Below, in pieces: positions 1 through 9,800 of a stretch of DNA of 64,000 bases; within the stretch, counting starts at the first letter, position 1, and every line of letters starts with the position of its first letter. The notes beneath the pieces are model-generated. The model searched no databases and was not told the origin of the DNA. It was given only the letters and a program-made list of their open reading frames with translations. The stretch is taken from assembly GCA_913045135.1 (NCBI GenBank), contig CAJWQD010000001.1, forward strand, positions 62,001 through 126,000, in the 5' to 3' direction. Both the position numbers and the translations under genes were made by a program. The DNA is from an uncultured Flammeovirgaceae bacterium (GTDB lineage: Bacteria; Bacteroidota; Bacteroidia; Cytophagales; Cyclobacteriaceae).

Positions 1-683
1 CTGAGGTTTCCTGTAATTGTATTTTTAGGAAGAACCTCAAATCCATGACTCCGTAATTCCCGACGCATCATATCTCTCTGAATAATCAAGTCTTTTCCTA
101 CTTCAGCTAGATAAACAGTCTTTTCTCGTTTATTGATAATTTTCCCTTCATTTTTTTTTGATTTTAAAGACAAATATTTTGAAATATCAAAAGATAAATC
201 AATTAACTTCATCCAATAATTTTTTTCTGCCTCTGATCCAAAAAATCGATTTATTTCTCTCGGCATACCTGTCACGTTATCAATTTCATACAATTGATAA
301 TTATTTAAGTTCAATAATTCTGGAAAATTTTGAAAATTAAAAACTGTTTTGTGGACTACTAAGCATCTCTCTACTTCATCTTCAAACCCTTTTTGGGACG
401 AGATCATTTGCTTTATCCATGAAGAAATCATCTTATATCCTTTATTTTCAACCGTCAGAATAGGGCTTACCACCAATACCACGATAACATTTTTTTTTAA
501 CTCGCTTTTTTTAAGCTGACTTAAGCTACATGATTCAAGTAAAAGATCTTGATAATTCATATGCAGCAACAAAGAGGAGAGGAATTTAAAAAAATTAGTC
601 ACCCAACCCTTATCATCACCTTGAATTGCTAAATCATCTTCCTCTGAATGAACAATTAATATCTTTTCTATAGTATTCATCAT
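1..683 (-). CDS. TIR-like domain protein, partial (C-terminus beyond the left edge)
   Basis: Reading the minus strand from the double ATG at 683 gives 227 codons open to the window edge. The first strand, ILIVHSEEDD (about residues 7-16), followed by WVTNFFKFLSSLL and the hydrophobic strand NVIVVLVVSP, resembles a TIR fold, where the N-terminal motif is usually F(I)SHSxxD. From about residue 192 there is a second motif, VYLAEVGKDLIIQRD, followed by MRRELRSHGFEVLP. This is the pattern seen in DUF4062/TIR-like domains that follow a TIR domain in many Bacteroidota proteins. The gene begins 22 nt after the stop of the nucleotide-transporter/cNMP protein on the same strand, so the two are probably co-transcribed. 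The usual TIR catalytic Glu cannot be assigned with confidence. Function is unknown; NAD-cleaving, scaffold or signalling roles are all possible. The rest of the protein is outside the window. Confidence 0.6.
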   Translation of the reverse strand, partial: MMNTIEKILIVHSEEDDLAIQGDDKGWVTNFFKFLSSLLLHMNYQDLLLESCSLSQLKKSELKKNVIVVLVVSPILTVENKGYKMISSWIKQMISSQKGFEDEVERCLVVHKTVFNFQNFPELLNLNNYQLYEIDNVTGMPREINRFFGSEAEKNYWMKLIDLSFDISKYLSLKSKKNEGKIINKREKTVYLAEVGKDLIIQRDMMRRELRSHGFEVLPKNTITGNL

Positions 684-705
684 TTAATTACAACTCGAGG
701 CAACA

Positions 706-3700
706 CTAATTAAATACACTGACATTCTCGTCTAATATACTCAAATCGAATGGATCTATTGAATCAGATTTTACAGATGTATCTATCAAATCAAGGAAAG
801 CTCTTAATATCTCACTATGAAGTGTCATCAAATCAAAAATTTCTTCTTTTGGTAAAATAAAGAAAGAGGTCTCCTCTTGAGCCACTGCTTGATAATTATA
901 CCTCTCAGAAAAGAGAATTACTTCTTCTCCCATAATATCTTTAGAACCCAATGACTTGAATACCGCACCTGACCGAATCAGATCAATCTTCCCCTCGATG
1001 ATCACGAATAAAGGTTGATCTACGCTGTCCCCTTCATTAATGAGTATAGTACCCTTATCGACCTTTTTTTGATTCATCGTATCTACCATTCTCGTAATAT
1101 TATCTCCTGGAATAGCTGCAAAACTTGGTATAGATTTTATAAACCTAACCCTATCAACCAATAACATTTTTCGATAATTTTCTTCTTCTTTATAGGCAAA
1201 AACAGGAGGTAAAATGATCTCATCTAATCTTAATTTAGAGTATGATTTAATCCTCTTTGTATGCGTTTGATAGGCCTTAGGCTCCATTTGATAGATAGAA
1301 TTTGCAGCACTTTGTAATAACAATACATCTGGATTAAATAAATTGGCAATTAAGGAATTGGAGACACGGGCATCAGGAAGTTGATGAAGCCTATTTATAG
1401 CTAAGGATTTTGTGTATCGTGTGATCCGATTAAAATCTCTATTAACGATTTGGGTAAGTAAATCCGAATAAGATTCAAAATGTTCGGGAGGAAAGAAATT
1501 CAATAATAATTCTAATCGCTCCTTATCCGTTATATCATCCAAAACAGGTAATAACATAGGCTTAATTTCGTCTTCTACAAAAACATCCAACATCTCAATA
1601 GCAAAAGTTACTGAATCCATTGAGCCATGGGTTAAGTTCTCCTTGACCAACTGCACATTATGTACGTCATAGATCATACCCAAAAGAATAAATAAATTAT
1701 TCAAGTTCACAACATTCTCCTCTCTTAATGCTCTTAGTAATTCGACGTCCAAAGGGTCAATTGGGTCTACTTGGGGGATATCTTGAATCGCTTTTATATT
1801 CCAAGCGATATCACATAAAAGATTTTCAATAATTAATTTAATCCGTGCCGACTGGAAATCTTTTGATTCAAAACCCAAGGTATTTAAAGATTTTAACAAC
1901 TCAGAGAGGACTTGCTTATCAGGAAATTCAATTTTTTTCCAAAGTAATTCTTTGGCTTGTTTTCCCCCAATAATTCCAAATAATTGAACCACTCTTACCA
2001 TCGTGGCTGTATGCTGGCCCGTTTTAAAAAAAGCAGCATCTGCAGAATGAAATACCCGATCACCCAAATAAATTAAGGCAGACATGGCTGTGTTACTATA
2101 GGTCGGAATATGTAGGTGATCGAGTATCGCCGCAAACATTTCAGGACGTTGTAACTTTCCCATAGACAAAAGTGCTGCAATACGAACCTCCGGATTAATA
2201 TCTCTCAATAGCTCCACTAAGTAAGGCAAATGCTTATCTTCCTCTAATCTAACCAAGAGTCTTGCTCCATACACTCTGTCTTGTTGTCTGGTCGATCGTG
2301 TATAAAGTCTTATAGACTCATCGTTCAACTCATAAGCCTGGAATTTCTGTAAAACTTTAATCGCTTTTCTTGCCATAAGCAACACTGATTTATTTTGCTC
2401 TTTTTTGGATTCTTGCTTTATAATTTCTAAAGTTTCATAAGCTTTGATCTCAGCCAACTTTGAATAAGCATAACTTCTAACATCCACACTAGATGAGGGC
2501 AACTGATCTAAAAGTGCAAAGGTTAATTTAATGGGATCTAACTGCTCGTATAATCGAAGGGCATTAAGTACCCTTATTTCATTTTCACTTTTAAGTTCAT
2601 TATTCAGTACTCTTAAGGCACTAAATTCATTAGTTTTTCCCTTATCTGCGATAAGATCTCTTTGACTTATCAATGTTTCCTTGAGTTTAATCTGATATTG
2701 ATTGTACAACTTTACAGACAAGTAAATAACACCAAGAGCAATAGCTATAATTAAATAAATAAAATGAATCAACTTCACAAAAACCAAACCAGCAACCAAA
2801 ATTTGTAATCCCCCAGCAAGAAAAGTCGCCAATTGTCCAATAACACCTTCTATCTTATTTTGAATATCAAATCTTATAGTTAAATTGAATGGTAAGAAAA
2901 ATAGTTTGAAAGCGGGTGATTCCAAGGCATCTCGCAATGAAGCTGTGAATGCCTTCCCACTGATAATAAACATGAAGAAAAATAAAAAATCTTCATTAAG
3001 TATCTCATAGCCAAAAAAATGGCCCGAAATAAGGCCTCCTATCATGAATAATATCAGAATAATTGGCATTGTCATCAAGGCCACTTTCAAGCCAAATCGA
3101 TTTAAAATAATATCATTAATAAAAGTTTGAATAATGAAGCTCATGATAATCACGGTCCCATTAAAAAATGACAAAAATCGATTTAATTTATCCTCTTCAG
3201 GATGATAAATTTCTATGGTTGCCAAAAAACTATATTCTACAAAAATTGCAGTCCCCATTGAGCAAACTATAAAAATTGATAATAAACGGGTGTAATCATT
3301 TTTGAAAATACCTAAGTAGCTTGTATTTTCTATATTTTCATCTTTTTTCAATGAATCAATAAGATCTACGTTATAATTTTTACAAATCAAAACAGTCAAC
3401 CATAGTATAATGATCATTGCAAAGCATGATATTAGAAGTAAATCATAAGTGTCATCTACAAAAGGGAGTTCTATTAAAAGGGGTATTGAGAAAAAGGCAA
3501 CAATAGTGGCAACTAATTGACCTGTATCTACACTTCCAATCAATCTTTTTGTTTGCCGAGTATCAAAAATTCTTCCAAATAATCCCCAAAAACCCAGAAG
3601 TAAAATGGAGGTCATTGGACCCATCATTACAAAAAGCAAAAAGGGTAATAAAGAAAATCCAGACTCTTTATCTCCCACCTCAAAAAACTCGAAAGCGAGC

Positions 3701-3996
3701 CTTAAACCACATACAAACAATGTGATAACAGCAGCGTTTCCGATGACTAACTGAGAAAATCTAACTTTTTTTTGAAGGTATACATAGGCTACCGAAGAAA
3801 TTATACCCAAAGCTCCAGTTATAAAGAAAGACTCAGCGAGATATTCCTCACCTAAAGATTGGATAAATAAAGATTCGGTGCCTACTTGATAACTCGCAAG
3901 GAAAAAACCCATAAAAGCGCCGACTCCAAGCAAAAACCACATTTGCCTTTCTTCACCATCTACCGCCCCAAGAAATTTTAGAAATTTGTTTAACAC
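706..3996 (-). CDS. NTP-transporter-like membrane protein with HEAT repeats and a cyclic-nucleotide-binding domain
   Basis: This 1096-residue protein has three parts. Residues 1 to about 445 form a polytopic membrane domain of roughly 12 segments, similar in layout to ATP/ADP (TLC/NTT) or MFS carriers, opening with the GEER motif typical of these bacterial homologs. Residues about 465-900 are helical HEAT-like repeats, for example PEVRIAALLSMGKL. Residues about 957-1070 form a cyclic-nucleotide-binding domain, with DKGTILINEGD, a phosphate-binding-cassette-like MGEEVILFSERYN, and a closing FFILPKEEIFDLM. The start is a GTG at 3996, chosen because homologs begin just before the GEE motif. The family is widespread in Cytophagales, but substrate and ligand are unproven. 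The architecture suggests transport, or membrane sensing of nucleotides, gated by a bound cyclic nucleotide. It is followed on the same strand by a TIR-like gene. Confidence 0.8.
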   Translation of the reverse strand: MLNKFLKFLGAVDGEERQMWFLLGVGAFMGFFLASYQVGTESLFIQSLGEEYLAESFFITGALGIISSVAYVYLQKKVRFSQLVIGNAAVITLFVCGLRLAFEFFEVGDKESGFSLLPFLLFVMMGPMTSILLLGFWGLFGRIFDTRQTKRLIGSVDTGQLVATIVAFFSIPLLIELPFVDDTYDLLLISCFAMIIILWLTVLICKNYNVDLIDSLKKDENIENTSYLGIFKNDYTRLLSIFIVCSMGTAIFVEYSFLATIEIYHPEEDKLNRFLSFFNGTVIIMSFIIQTFINDIILNRFGLKVALMTMPIILILFMIGGLISGHFFGYEILNEDFLFFFMFIISGKAFTASLRDALESPAFKLFFLPFNLTIRFDIQNKIEGVIGQLATFLAGGLQILVAGLVFVKLIHFIYLIIAIALGVIYLSVKLYNQYQIKLKETLISQRDLIADKGKTNEFSALRVLNNELKSENEIRVLNALRLYEQLDPIKLTFALLDQLPSSSVDVRSYAYSKLAEIKAYETLEIIKQESKKEQNKSVLLMARKAIKVLQKFQAYELNDESIRLYTRSTRQQDRVYGARLLVRLEEDKHLPYLVELLRDINPEVRIAALLSMGKLQRPEMFAAILDHLHIPTYSNTAMSALIYLGDRVFHSADAAFFKTGQHTATMVRVVQLFGIIGGKQAKELLWKKIEFPDKQVLSELLKSLNTLGFESKDFQSARIKLIIENLLCDIAWNIKAIQDIPQVDPIDPLDVELLRALREENVVNLNNLFILLGMIYDVHNVQLVKENLTHGSMDSVTFAIEMLDVFVEDEIKPMLLPVLDDITDKERLELLLNFFPPEHFESYSDLLTQIVNRDFNRITRYTKSLAINRLHQLPDARVSNSLIANLFNPDVLLLQSAANSIYQMEPKAYQTHTKRIKSYSKLRLDEIILPPVFAYKEEENYRKMLLVDRVRFIKSIPSFAAIPGDNITRMVDTMNQKKVDKGTILINEGDSVDQPLFVIIEGKIDLIRSGAVFKSLGSKDIMGEEVILFSERYNYQAVAQEETSFFILPKEEIFDLMTLHSEILRAFLDLIDTSVKSDSIDPFDLSILDENVSVFN

Positions 3997-4023
3997 AGTT
4001 TCAACAATTAATAGAGATTAAAC

Positions 4024-4146
4024 TTATCGAATTTTACTATAATCGCTTTCAAATGATGTGCGAACACCTTTTTCTACACGCCATGTATAGCACAATACTA
4101 ATGGAAATAAGCAGAATATATAGCTATATCTTTTATCGAATTTTAC
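4024..4146. repeat. 14-bp direct repeat pair at the end of the barrel gene
   Basis: TTATCGAATTTTAC occurs at 4024-4037 and again, identically, at 4133-4146. The second copy is the last codons and stop of the minus-strand barrel gene. The first copy lies in the intergenic stretch upstream of the transporter-like gene. It may be a small duplication or chance in AT-rich DNA. Confidence 0.5.
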
Positions 4147-4930
4147 GTTTTTTTGGTTTAATTGAACTACTACCTTTTCTTTTAAGTTGAGAATTATAAA
4201 AAAGCAGATACCCTACTGATACTGTGAGTGAATGATTGCGGTATTCAAAGTTCTCGTAATAAGAAAGCATATTTTCAAAATCACTACTCACCCCATTTAA
4301 ACCTAAATGAGAATGCGAGTAATTATACCTTAATTCAAAGAGCATCCGATCTCCTCCAAAAACATCCATGTAAAATCCAGCACCTGCGGACAAGCCATAT
4401 TGCAACCTGTTGGCATCTACAATTGATTTTTGGTTTTGTAAGGAATTGGCTTCATTAAACACAACCGTATAATCTATTGACTCACCCCCTGTATTATTAC
4501 CAATATCGGTTGTATACATAGTTCCAGAAGCTGCCAACCAATAGTTCAGTTTAATTCCGGCATTAGCGTAAAATGATAACGGAGAATTCGGAAAATTGAC
4601 TTGTAAAAGAATAGGAGTTGTTAAATAATGTGAAATAAAGATACTTGAAGCGGAATCCGACATGTTGGGTATATTAGTTAGTGCTCTTGATCTTCGCTCA
4701 TAATTTAATTCAGAGGTGACAGAAAATCTTTTTGAGGCAACATAAGTCATGATTGCACCAAAATGAAAATTATATCCATTATCTATGTTAAAACTATCTG
4801 TATAGGTTGCGTAGCGGTAATCGTGCATGATTAAGGAAGGGCCTCCTTTTATACCCATCCAATATTGAGCTTGAGCAATATTGGAAGTGACGCTTAATAC
4901 GAAAAATAAAAGAAAATGATGAAATTTCAT
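4133..4930 (-). CDS. Outer-membrane beta-barrel protein (PorT/OMP_b-brl-like)
   Basis: A 265-residue secreted protein with a signal peptide ending near AQA|Q (residue 21). The body is alternating amphipathic strands typical of 8-10-stranded barrels in Bacteroidota: YWMGIKGGPSLIMHDY at the start, FSVTSELNYERRS in the middle, and FELRYNYSHSHLGL and HSLTVSVGYLLFYN at the end. It ends in an unusual strongly basic tail (KRKGSSSIKPKKRKIR) after the last strand. It reads divergently from the PorP/SprF operon at 5129. A TAGATTTG promoter lies just upstream. The family has no agreed role. A structural or porin-like outer-membrane function is the most that can be said; a type IX secretion accessory role is conceivable from the position only. 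Confidence 0.75.
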   Translation of the reverse strand: MKFHHFLLFFVLSVTSNIAQAQYWMGIKGGPSLIMHDYRYATYTDSFNIDNGYNFHFGAIMTYVASKRFSVTSELNYERRSRALTNIPNMSDSASSIFISHYLTTPILLQVNFPNSPLSFYANAGIKLNYWLAASGTMYTTDIGNNTGGESIDYTVVFNEANSLQNQKSIVDANRLQYGLSAGAGFYMDVFGGDRMLFELRYNYSHSHLGLNGVSSDFENMLSYYENFEYRNHSLTVSVGYLLFYNSQLKRKGSSSIKPKKRKIR

Positions 4931-4948
4931 TCACGCGAATTTTGTCAG

Positions 4949-4983
4949 CAAATCTACAAAGAAATATGTATTTTTTTTTCAAA
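4949..4983 (-). promoter_or_regulatory. Bacteroidota-type promoter for the barrel gene
   Basis: On the minus strand TTTG (4983-4980) is followed after 23 nt by TAGATTTG (4956-4949), matching the Bacteroidota -33 TTG / -7 TAnnTTTG pattern. Transcription would start a few bases later, leaving a leader of roughly 10-15 nt before the ATG at 4930. Confidence 0.55.
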
Positions 4984-5008
4984 AAAACTAAGTTTGGTCC
5001 TCTTGCTT

Positions 5009-5024
5009 AAAAAAAAAAAAAAAA
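5009..5024. repeat. 16-A homopolymer between divergent genes
   Basis: An uninterrupted run of 16 A residues lies in the 198-bp divergent region between the barrel gene and the PorP/SprF operon. Tracts of this length are prone to slippage and also bend DNA, so the tract could alter promoter spacing for the surface-adhesin locus. This effect is inferred. Confidence 0.8.
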
Positions 5025-5128
5025 TGATTACTTGACTCTTATTTGATAATTTTCTCTTTTTATTCTAAAAAATATTCTACATTTTTGGTCAACCTAAACA
5101 TTTGCAACCAAATGAATTCTCAGCTGAC

Positions 5129-6832
5129 ATGAAAAAAATACATTTACTGATTTTAGTACTTTGTTCTTTTTCTGTTTTTGCTCAACAACCAATCGTTTTT
5201 AATCAATTTTACATGAATCCTTATCTCTACAACCCTGCCTATGCTGGCGTTGAAGGGCACTCCGTCTTTTATGGTCTTTATCAGCAACAATGGTCGGGTA
5301 TAAACGGTGCTCCCACTACCATGCATGGTAGCTTTCATGCGCCATTACCAGGAGGTATAGGTATTGGATTTTCTGGTTACAATATTGAGGAAGGTGGGAT
5401 ATTAAGTACTACTGCCGGAAAAGCATCTATTTCCTATCTTCTGACCATGGATTTAAAACATAATTTAAGATTTGGCTTATCTTTTGGAGGAGGTAGCCAA
5501 ATTTTAAATTTTGGTGAATTAGATGATCCCTTTGATCCTGCATATGCGAACATCGCCAGTAACAGTACCTTTGCACTTGCTGATTTTGGTCTAACATATC
5601 ATGCAGGTCATTTTAATTTCGGATTTTCAATACCCAATTTGATTAGCTATGACAAATTTGTTGATAATGACAGTTCAAATCCAATAAGAGTTAAGCCACT
5701 AGATAATGTAATGCTTCAAACCTTTTTTCGAGGTCACCTATCGGATAATATCGCCATAGAGCCTCATGTAGTCTACCGATACAATAATTTTGGTACCAGC
5801 CAACTCGAAGGAACACTCCTTCTTCACCTATTCCATGTTATTTGGGTCAGTGGTACTTACAGAGAGGACATGAACATCGTTGGAACAGCTGGAGTAAAGT
5901 TGAAGGGAAAATTTGGTCTTGGTTACAGTTATGAAACCGGTAATTTAAATATTATGAATGATTTAGGGCCCTCTCATGAAATACATTTGGGCATTCACCT
6001 AGGTAAAAGAAAACCTCATGCAAAGCATACCTCATCATTCATTAACTCTAAAAGGCCAGAAAAAGAGGAAGAAGAGGAAGAACAAGTTGATACAGTCGTA
6101 ATAGAAAAAATAGACACAGTAATCATTGATAAAACAGATACCTTAGAATTAGATAAGCCATGGCAATTAGATGAAACGCGAGGAGAGGTTTTAAAAACAA
6201 GTGAAAATGGCCAAGAACAAAAGGCAATAGTAGTACAACATACATCAAAAGAGGGTACTATCGAGGAGGCAATTACTTGGGTTCCTACCGATGAATCATG
6301 GGAAATGATTGAGGATCGGACAAAAGAAACCCGAACCAATTCAGAGGGCAAAACTGAAATTGGTGTACAATATGTTAAAACAGACAAAGAAGGAAAATCA
6401 GACTCCTTAATTATCTGGGAACCTACTATGAGTAAAGAGGCCATAGATTCAATCATTGATAGAGCCACAATAAAACCAGAAGTTGAGGAAGAACCGATTA
6501 AGGAGATCCCTGAAGAAATAACATCTGATGAACTAATACAAGAAGTTGAGGAAGTTGTAAAAGGAAATCATTTATTAGAATTACCTGAAGGTGTATATCT
6601 CATCGCCGGCGTATTTGAATATTATGAAAACGCAAACAAATTCAGTGACCAATTATTCTTTAAGGGATATCACGAGGCACTAGTTGGTTTTGTAAGTGAA
6701 AAAGGATACTACTATGTTGTTATATACAGATCTGATAGTTTAGCTGAGGTAAAGGCTAAACTAATTCGGGAAAACAAAAAGAAAAATATGAATGAAATAT
6801 GGATTAAAATACTAAAAGTGAACAGCGAATGA
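5129..6832 (+). CDS. PorP/SprF-family type IX secretion protein with C-terminal SPOR-like domain
   Basis: The ATG at 5129 is preferred over an in-frame TTG 27 nt earlier because it directly opens a signal peptide (MKKIHLLILVLCSFSVFAQ). The mature start, IVFNQFYMNPYLYNPAYAG, then QQQWSGINGAPTTMHGSFHA, is diagnostic of PorP/SprF outer-membrane proteins (barrel to about residue 295). These act with the type IX secretion system in secretion and surface delivery of proteins with type B sorting domains. The protein continues well past the usual length of about 300 residues. An acidic stretch (about 311-318) leads into two degenerate repeats of about 42 residues (348-443), each with a WxP motif. A terminal module follows (about 482-567, with YLIAGVFEYYENA and GYYYVVIYRSDS) that resembles a SPOR domain. 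Its stop overlaps the next gene by 4 nt, so the pair is translationally coupled. The SPOR assignment is by pattern only. Confidence 0.85.
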   Translation: MKKIHLLILVLCSFSVFAQQPIVFNQFYMNPYLYNPAYAGVEGHSVFYGLYQQQWSGINGAPTTMHGSFHAPLPGGIGIGFSGYNIEEGGILSTTAGKASISYLLTMDLKHNLRFGLSFGGGSQILNFGELDDPFDPAYANIASNSTFALADFGLTYHAGHFNFGFSIPNLISYDKFVDNDSSNPIRVKPLDNVMLQTFFRGHLSDNIAIEPHVVYRYNNFGTSQLEGTLLLHLFHVIWVSGTYREDMNIVGTAGVKLKGKFGLGYSYETGNLNIMNDLGPSHEIHLGIHLGKRKPHAKHTSSFINSKRPEKEEEEEEQVDTVVIEKIDTVIIDKTDTLELDKPWQLDETRGEVLKTSENGQEQKAIVVQHTSKEGTIEEAITWVPTDESWEMIEDRTKETRTNSEGKTEIGVQYVKTDKEGKSDSLIIWEPTMSKEAIDSIIDRATIKPEVEEEPIKEIPEEITSDELIQEVEEVVKGNHLLELPEGVYLIAGVFEYYENANKFSDQLFFKGYHEALVGFVSEKGYYYVVIYRSDSLAEVKAKLIRENKKKNMNEIWIKILKVNSE

Positions 6833-9800
6833 TGAGAATATTCAGTGTTTTTAGTTTGTTTTTTATTATCTCTAGCCATGCTGTTGGACAAACCGTACCC
6901 TACATTAGTTCAGTTAGTCCGCTTTCAGCGACTCCAACAGAGATTGTTACCATTTCGGGATCCTCCCTTAATGGAAGTGAAGTCTTTTTCGGTACGGTAA
7001 AAGGAAACATTATATCCAATTCTGATGGGCTCATAGAGGTAGAAGTGCCTTCTGGTGCGAGTTATGGACCAGTATCCGTTCATAACAATAATGGGGTTGC
7101 TGTATCGTCCTCATATTTTCTACCCAATTGGGGTGGCAATATATCGAATACAACTGACTACCCCTTCAACGCAGTTAATAGCATAGCCGTAGGAGAACAA
7201 TACATTTATGATCTCTGTCTTTGTGATTTCGATGATGATGGAAAAAATGACTTTGTAGTTGCCTCAAAAGAAAATCTAGATGCTGCCTTTGCCAGTCGGG
7301 TAGTATATCGTAATACAACGGCTACTCCGGGAGCTACACCCTCTTTCACAAAATCACTTAGTCTTGGAGCTCAACCCGCATTTCACGTAGATTGTGGAGA
7401 TCTTGATGGAGATGGAAAGCCCGATCTAGTTGTAACACAAAGCGCTGAGGGTTCTGAGGCCAGAAATGTTGAAGTTTATTTGAACACTTCTTCACCAGGA
7501 AATATTAGTTTCGATATTAATAACATCCTTGAACTCATCTTAAACAGAAGAGATACATTAATTCGTCCACCAGCCGAAATTGCAATTGATGATTTAAATC
7601 AAGATGGAAAGCTAGATCTTGTGATTTCAAACGATCAATATAATGATATAGATATCTTTAAAAATACAAGTACGCAAGGGGCGTTAAGCTTTGAGAATCC
7701 CATTCTTCTAAATTTTACTCAATTATCAGCAGGAGAAGCAGCTCGAGGATTAAAAATTGCAGATCTCAATAACGATGATTTACCCGAAGTTATAGTAAGT
7801 TCTTTTGGGAAGTCTGACGTATTTTATTTTAACAATATAAGCACTGCTGATGCAATAAATTTTAATGAAGAAATACGCTTAATTTCAACAGAAGCTGATC
7901 AAATTCAAGCCATTGAAGTTGCAGATTTAGACAGTGATGGTTTCATGGAGATTATTGCCTCAGACGGAACTACGAATCTCGGTGAACTAATCATATTTCC
8001 GAATAATACGATAGAAGCTGGATCGGAAATAGTTATTGGTAGTCGATTAGAGTTTGAATCTAAACTATTCCCTTTCGGTCTTTCAGTAGGTGATATTAAT
8101 GGAGATGGTAAAGTAGATATTGCTATGGGTATCTTAGAAGCAGGTGAAACTAATATTGACCTTTTTTTGAATTCATCATCGGCTGAGGGATCCTTTACCT
8201 TTGAAAACCAAAGCTTGGATATGGGTCTCATAAATAATAGAAATTTAGAGATAGGGGATCTGAATATGGATGGAAAGCCAGATATTGCTGTTGTTTCAAA
8301 AAGCTCTATTGGTACCTTAAGTGAAATCTCCATTGCCGACAATGCTGGTTGTTTAACTCCTGTGATAAATCCTGTAAACTCTAGTTATTGTACAGGTGTG
8401 GAATTCTTCGTAACTGCGAGTCCAGCTACAGGCACCGTTTTTAATTGGGAGGTAAGTACGAATAATGGCACCAGTTTTTCACCAGACGCGAGCTCCACCT
8501 CAAACAGTCTAGATATTAGCGGATATAATGGTGACCTACAGGTAAGGGTTACTGCAGCCATTGGTGCCTGCAGTAAACTCTCGGAAATAGTAAATGTAGG
8601 CAGTAGTAATTCTGGAGATCCAGGGACGCCAAATATTGTTGTGACACCAACAACTGTTTGCTTAGGCAGTGACTTTGCTTTGAGCTCGAGTATTGTTGCC
8701 GATAATTACATTTGGAGTGGGCCAAATGACTTTAGCTCGACGGATGCCGCACCAAGCTTTGAAAACGCAAATTCTGTACTTGCAGGAACTTACTATTTGA
8801 CTATTGCTAATACTGGTGGATGCAGTGGTCAAACAACAAGTAAAATAATAGAAATAGACTTAGGACCTCCCAGTACAATTGTAAATAATGGAAACGATAA
8901 TTTCTGTGAGGGACTCACCACGGAGCTAGCAATATCTACATATGATGGGTTCACTTACCAATGGAATCTAAATGGTACTCCCATAAATGGAGCAACAGCA
9001 GGAACTTACCAAGCAAATACTACAGGAACTTATTCTGTATCGACTACAGAAACAGCAACGAGCTGTGTGGCTACAGGAAAAACTTATTCTGTTACGCAAA
9101 TAGCCAAACCTATATTTAATATCGATGGTGTCTCAGCAACTTGTGTAGATTTAAATCGAATATTTGAAGCTAGCGTTGATAGTACTAATACTACTTTTAC
9201 GAATACTTATTCATGGAGCTATGCTAATAGCGCAGGCACAACAACTGACAGTACCAGTCTAGCCACAACTGATACTTTAAGCTTTTCTCAAGCAGGTAAT
9301 TACGTTGTTAAACTAACTACTGGCTATGAGGAAATTATTAACTGTGAAAGCTCTACCACCAAAGCGGTAGTGGTGACAACAGTTCCAACTTTTACCATTG
9401 ACACACCAGAAGGTATTGAAAAATGTCCTAGTGATAGCCTTCTTTTAGAATTACCCAATAACCTTGCAAGTTATCTTTGGAGCGACAGCAGTACAAATTA
9501 TAACACTTATGGACAAATTGACCGTTACAATGATTCTAATCCAAAAGTTTATACTGTGACATGGACTGATTCTGCAGGTTGTTCAGACACTTCTTCGGTG
9601 ACCATCAACAACTATTATGATTCGAATATTGAGATCACCTCGAGTTTAGGTGATATTATTGAAGGTACACTAACAGTTCCAGAACCAACTGGATTTTTAA
9701 CTGCTATCCCTCTTACCGCCTCGGGTGGATCGAATTATTTATGGGGACCAACCAATATTGTTAGCGATACTAGCGCTACTGATGTGAAAATCTACCCTAA

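Noticed and set aside
6016-8342. Antisense frames of 145-150 codons inside the SprF and FG-GAP genes
   Set aside because: They overlap well-supported sense genes and show no recognisable domains.
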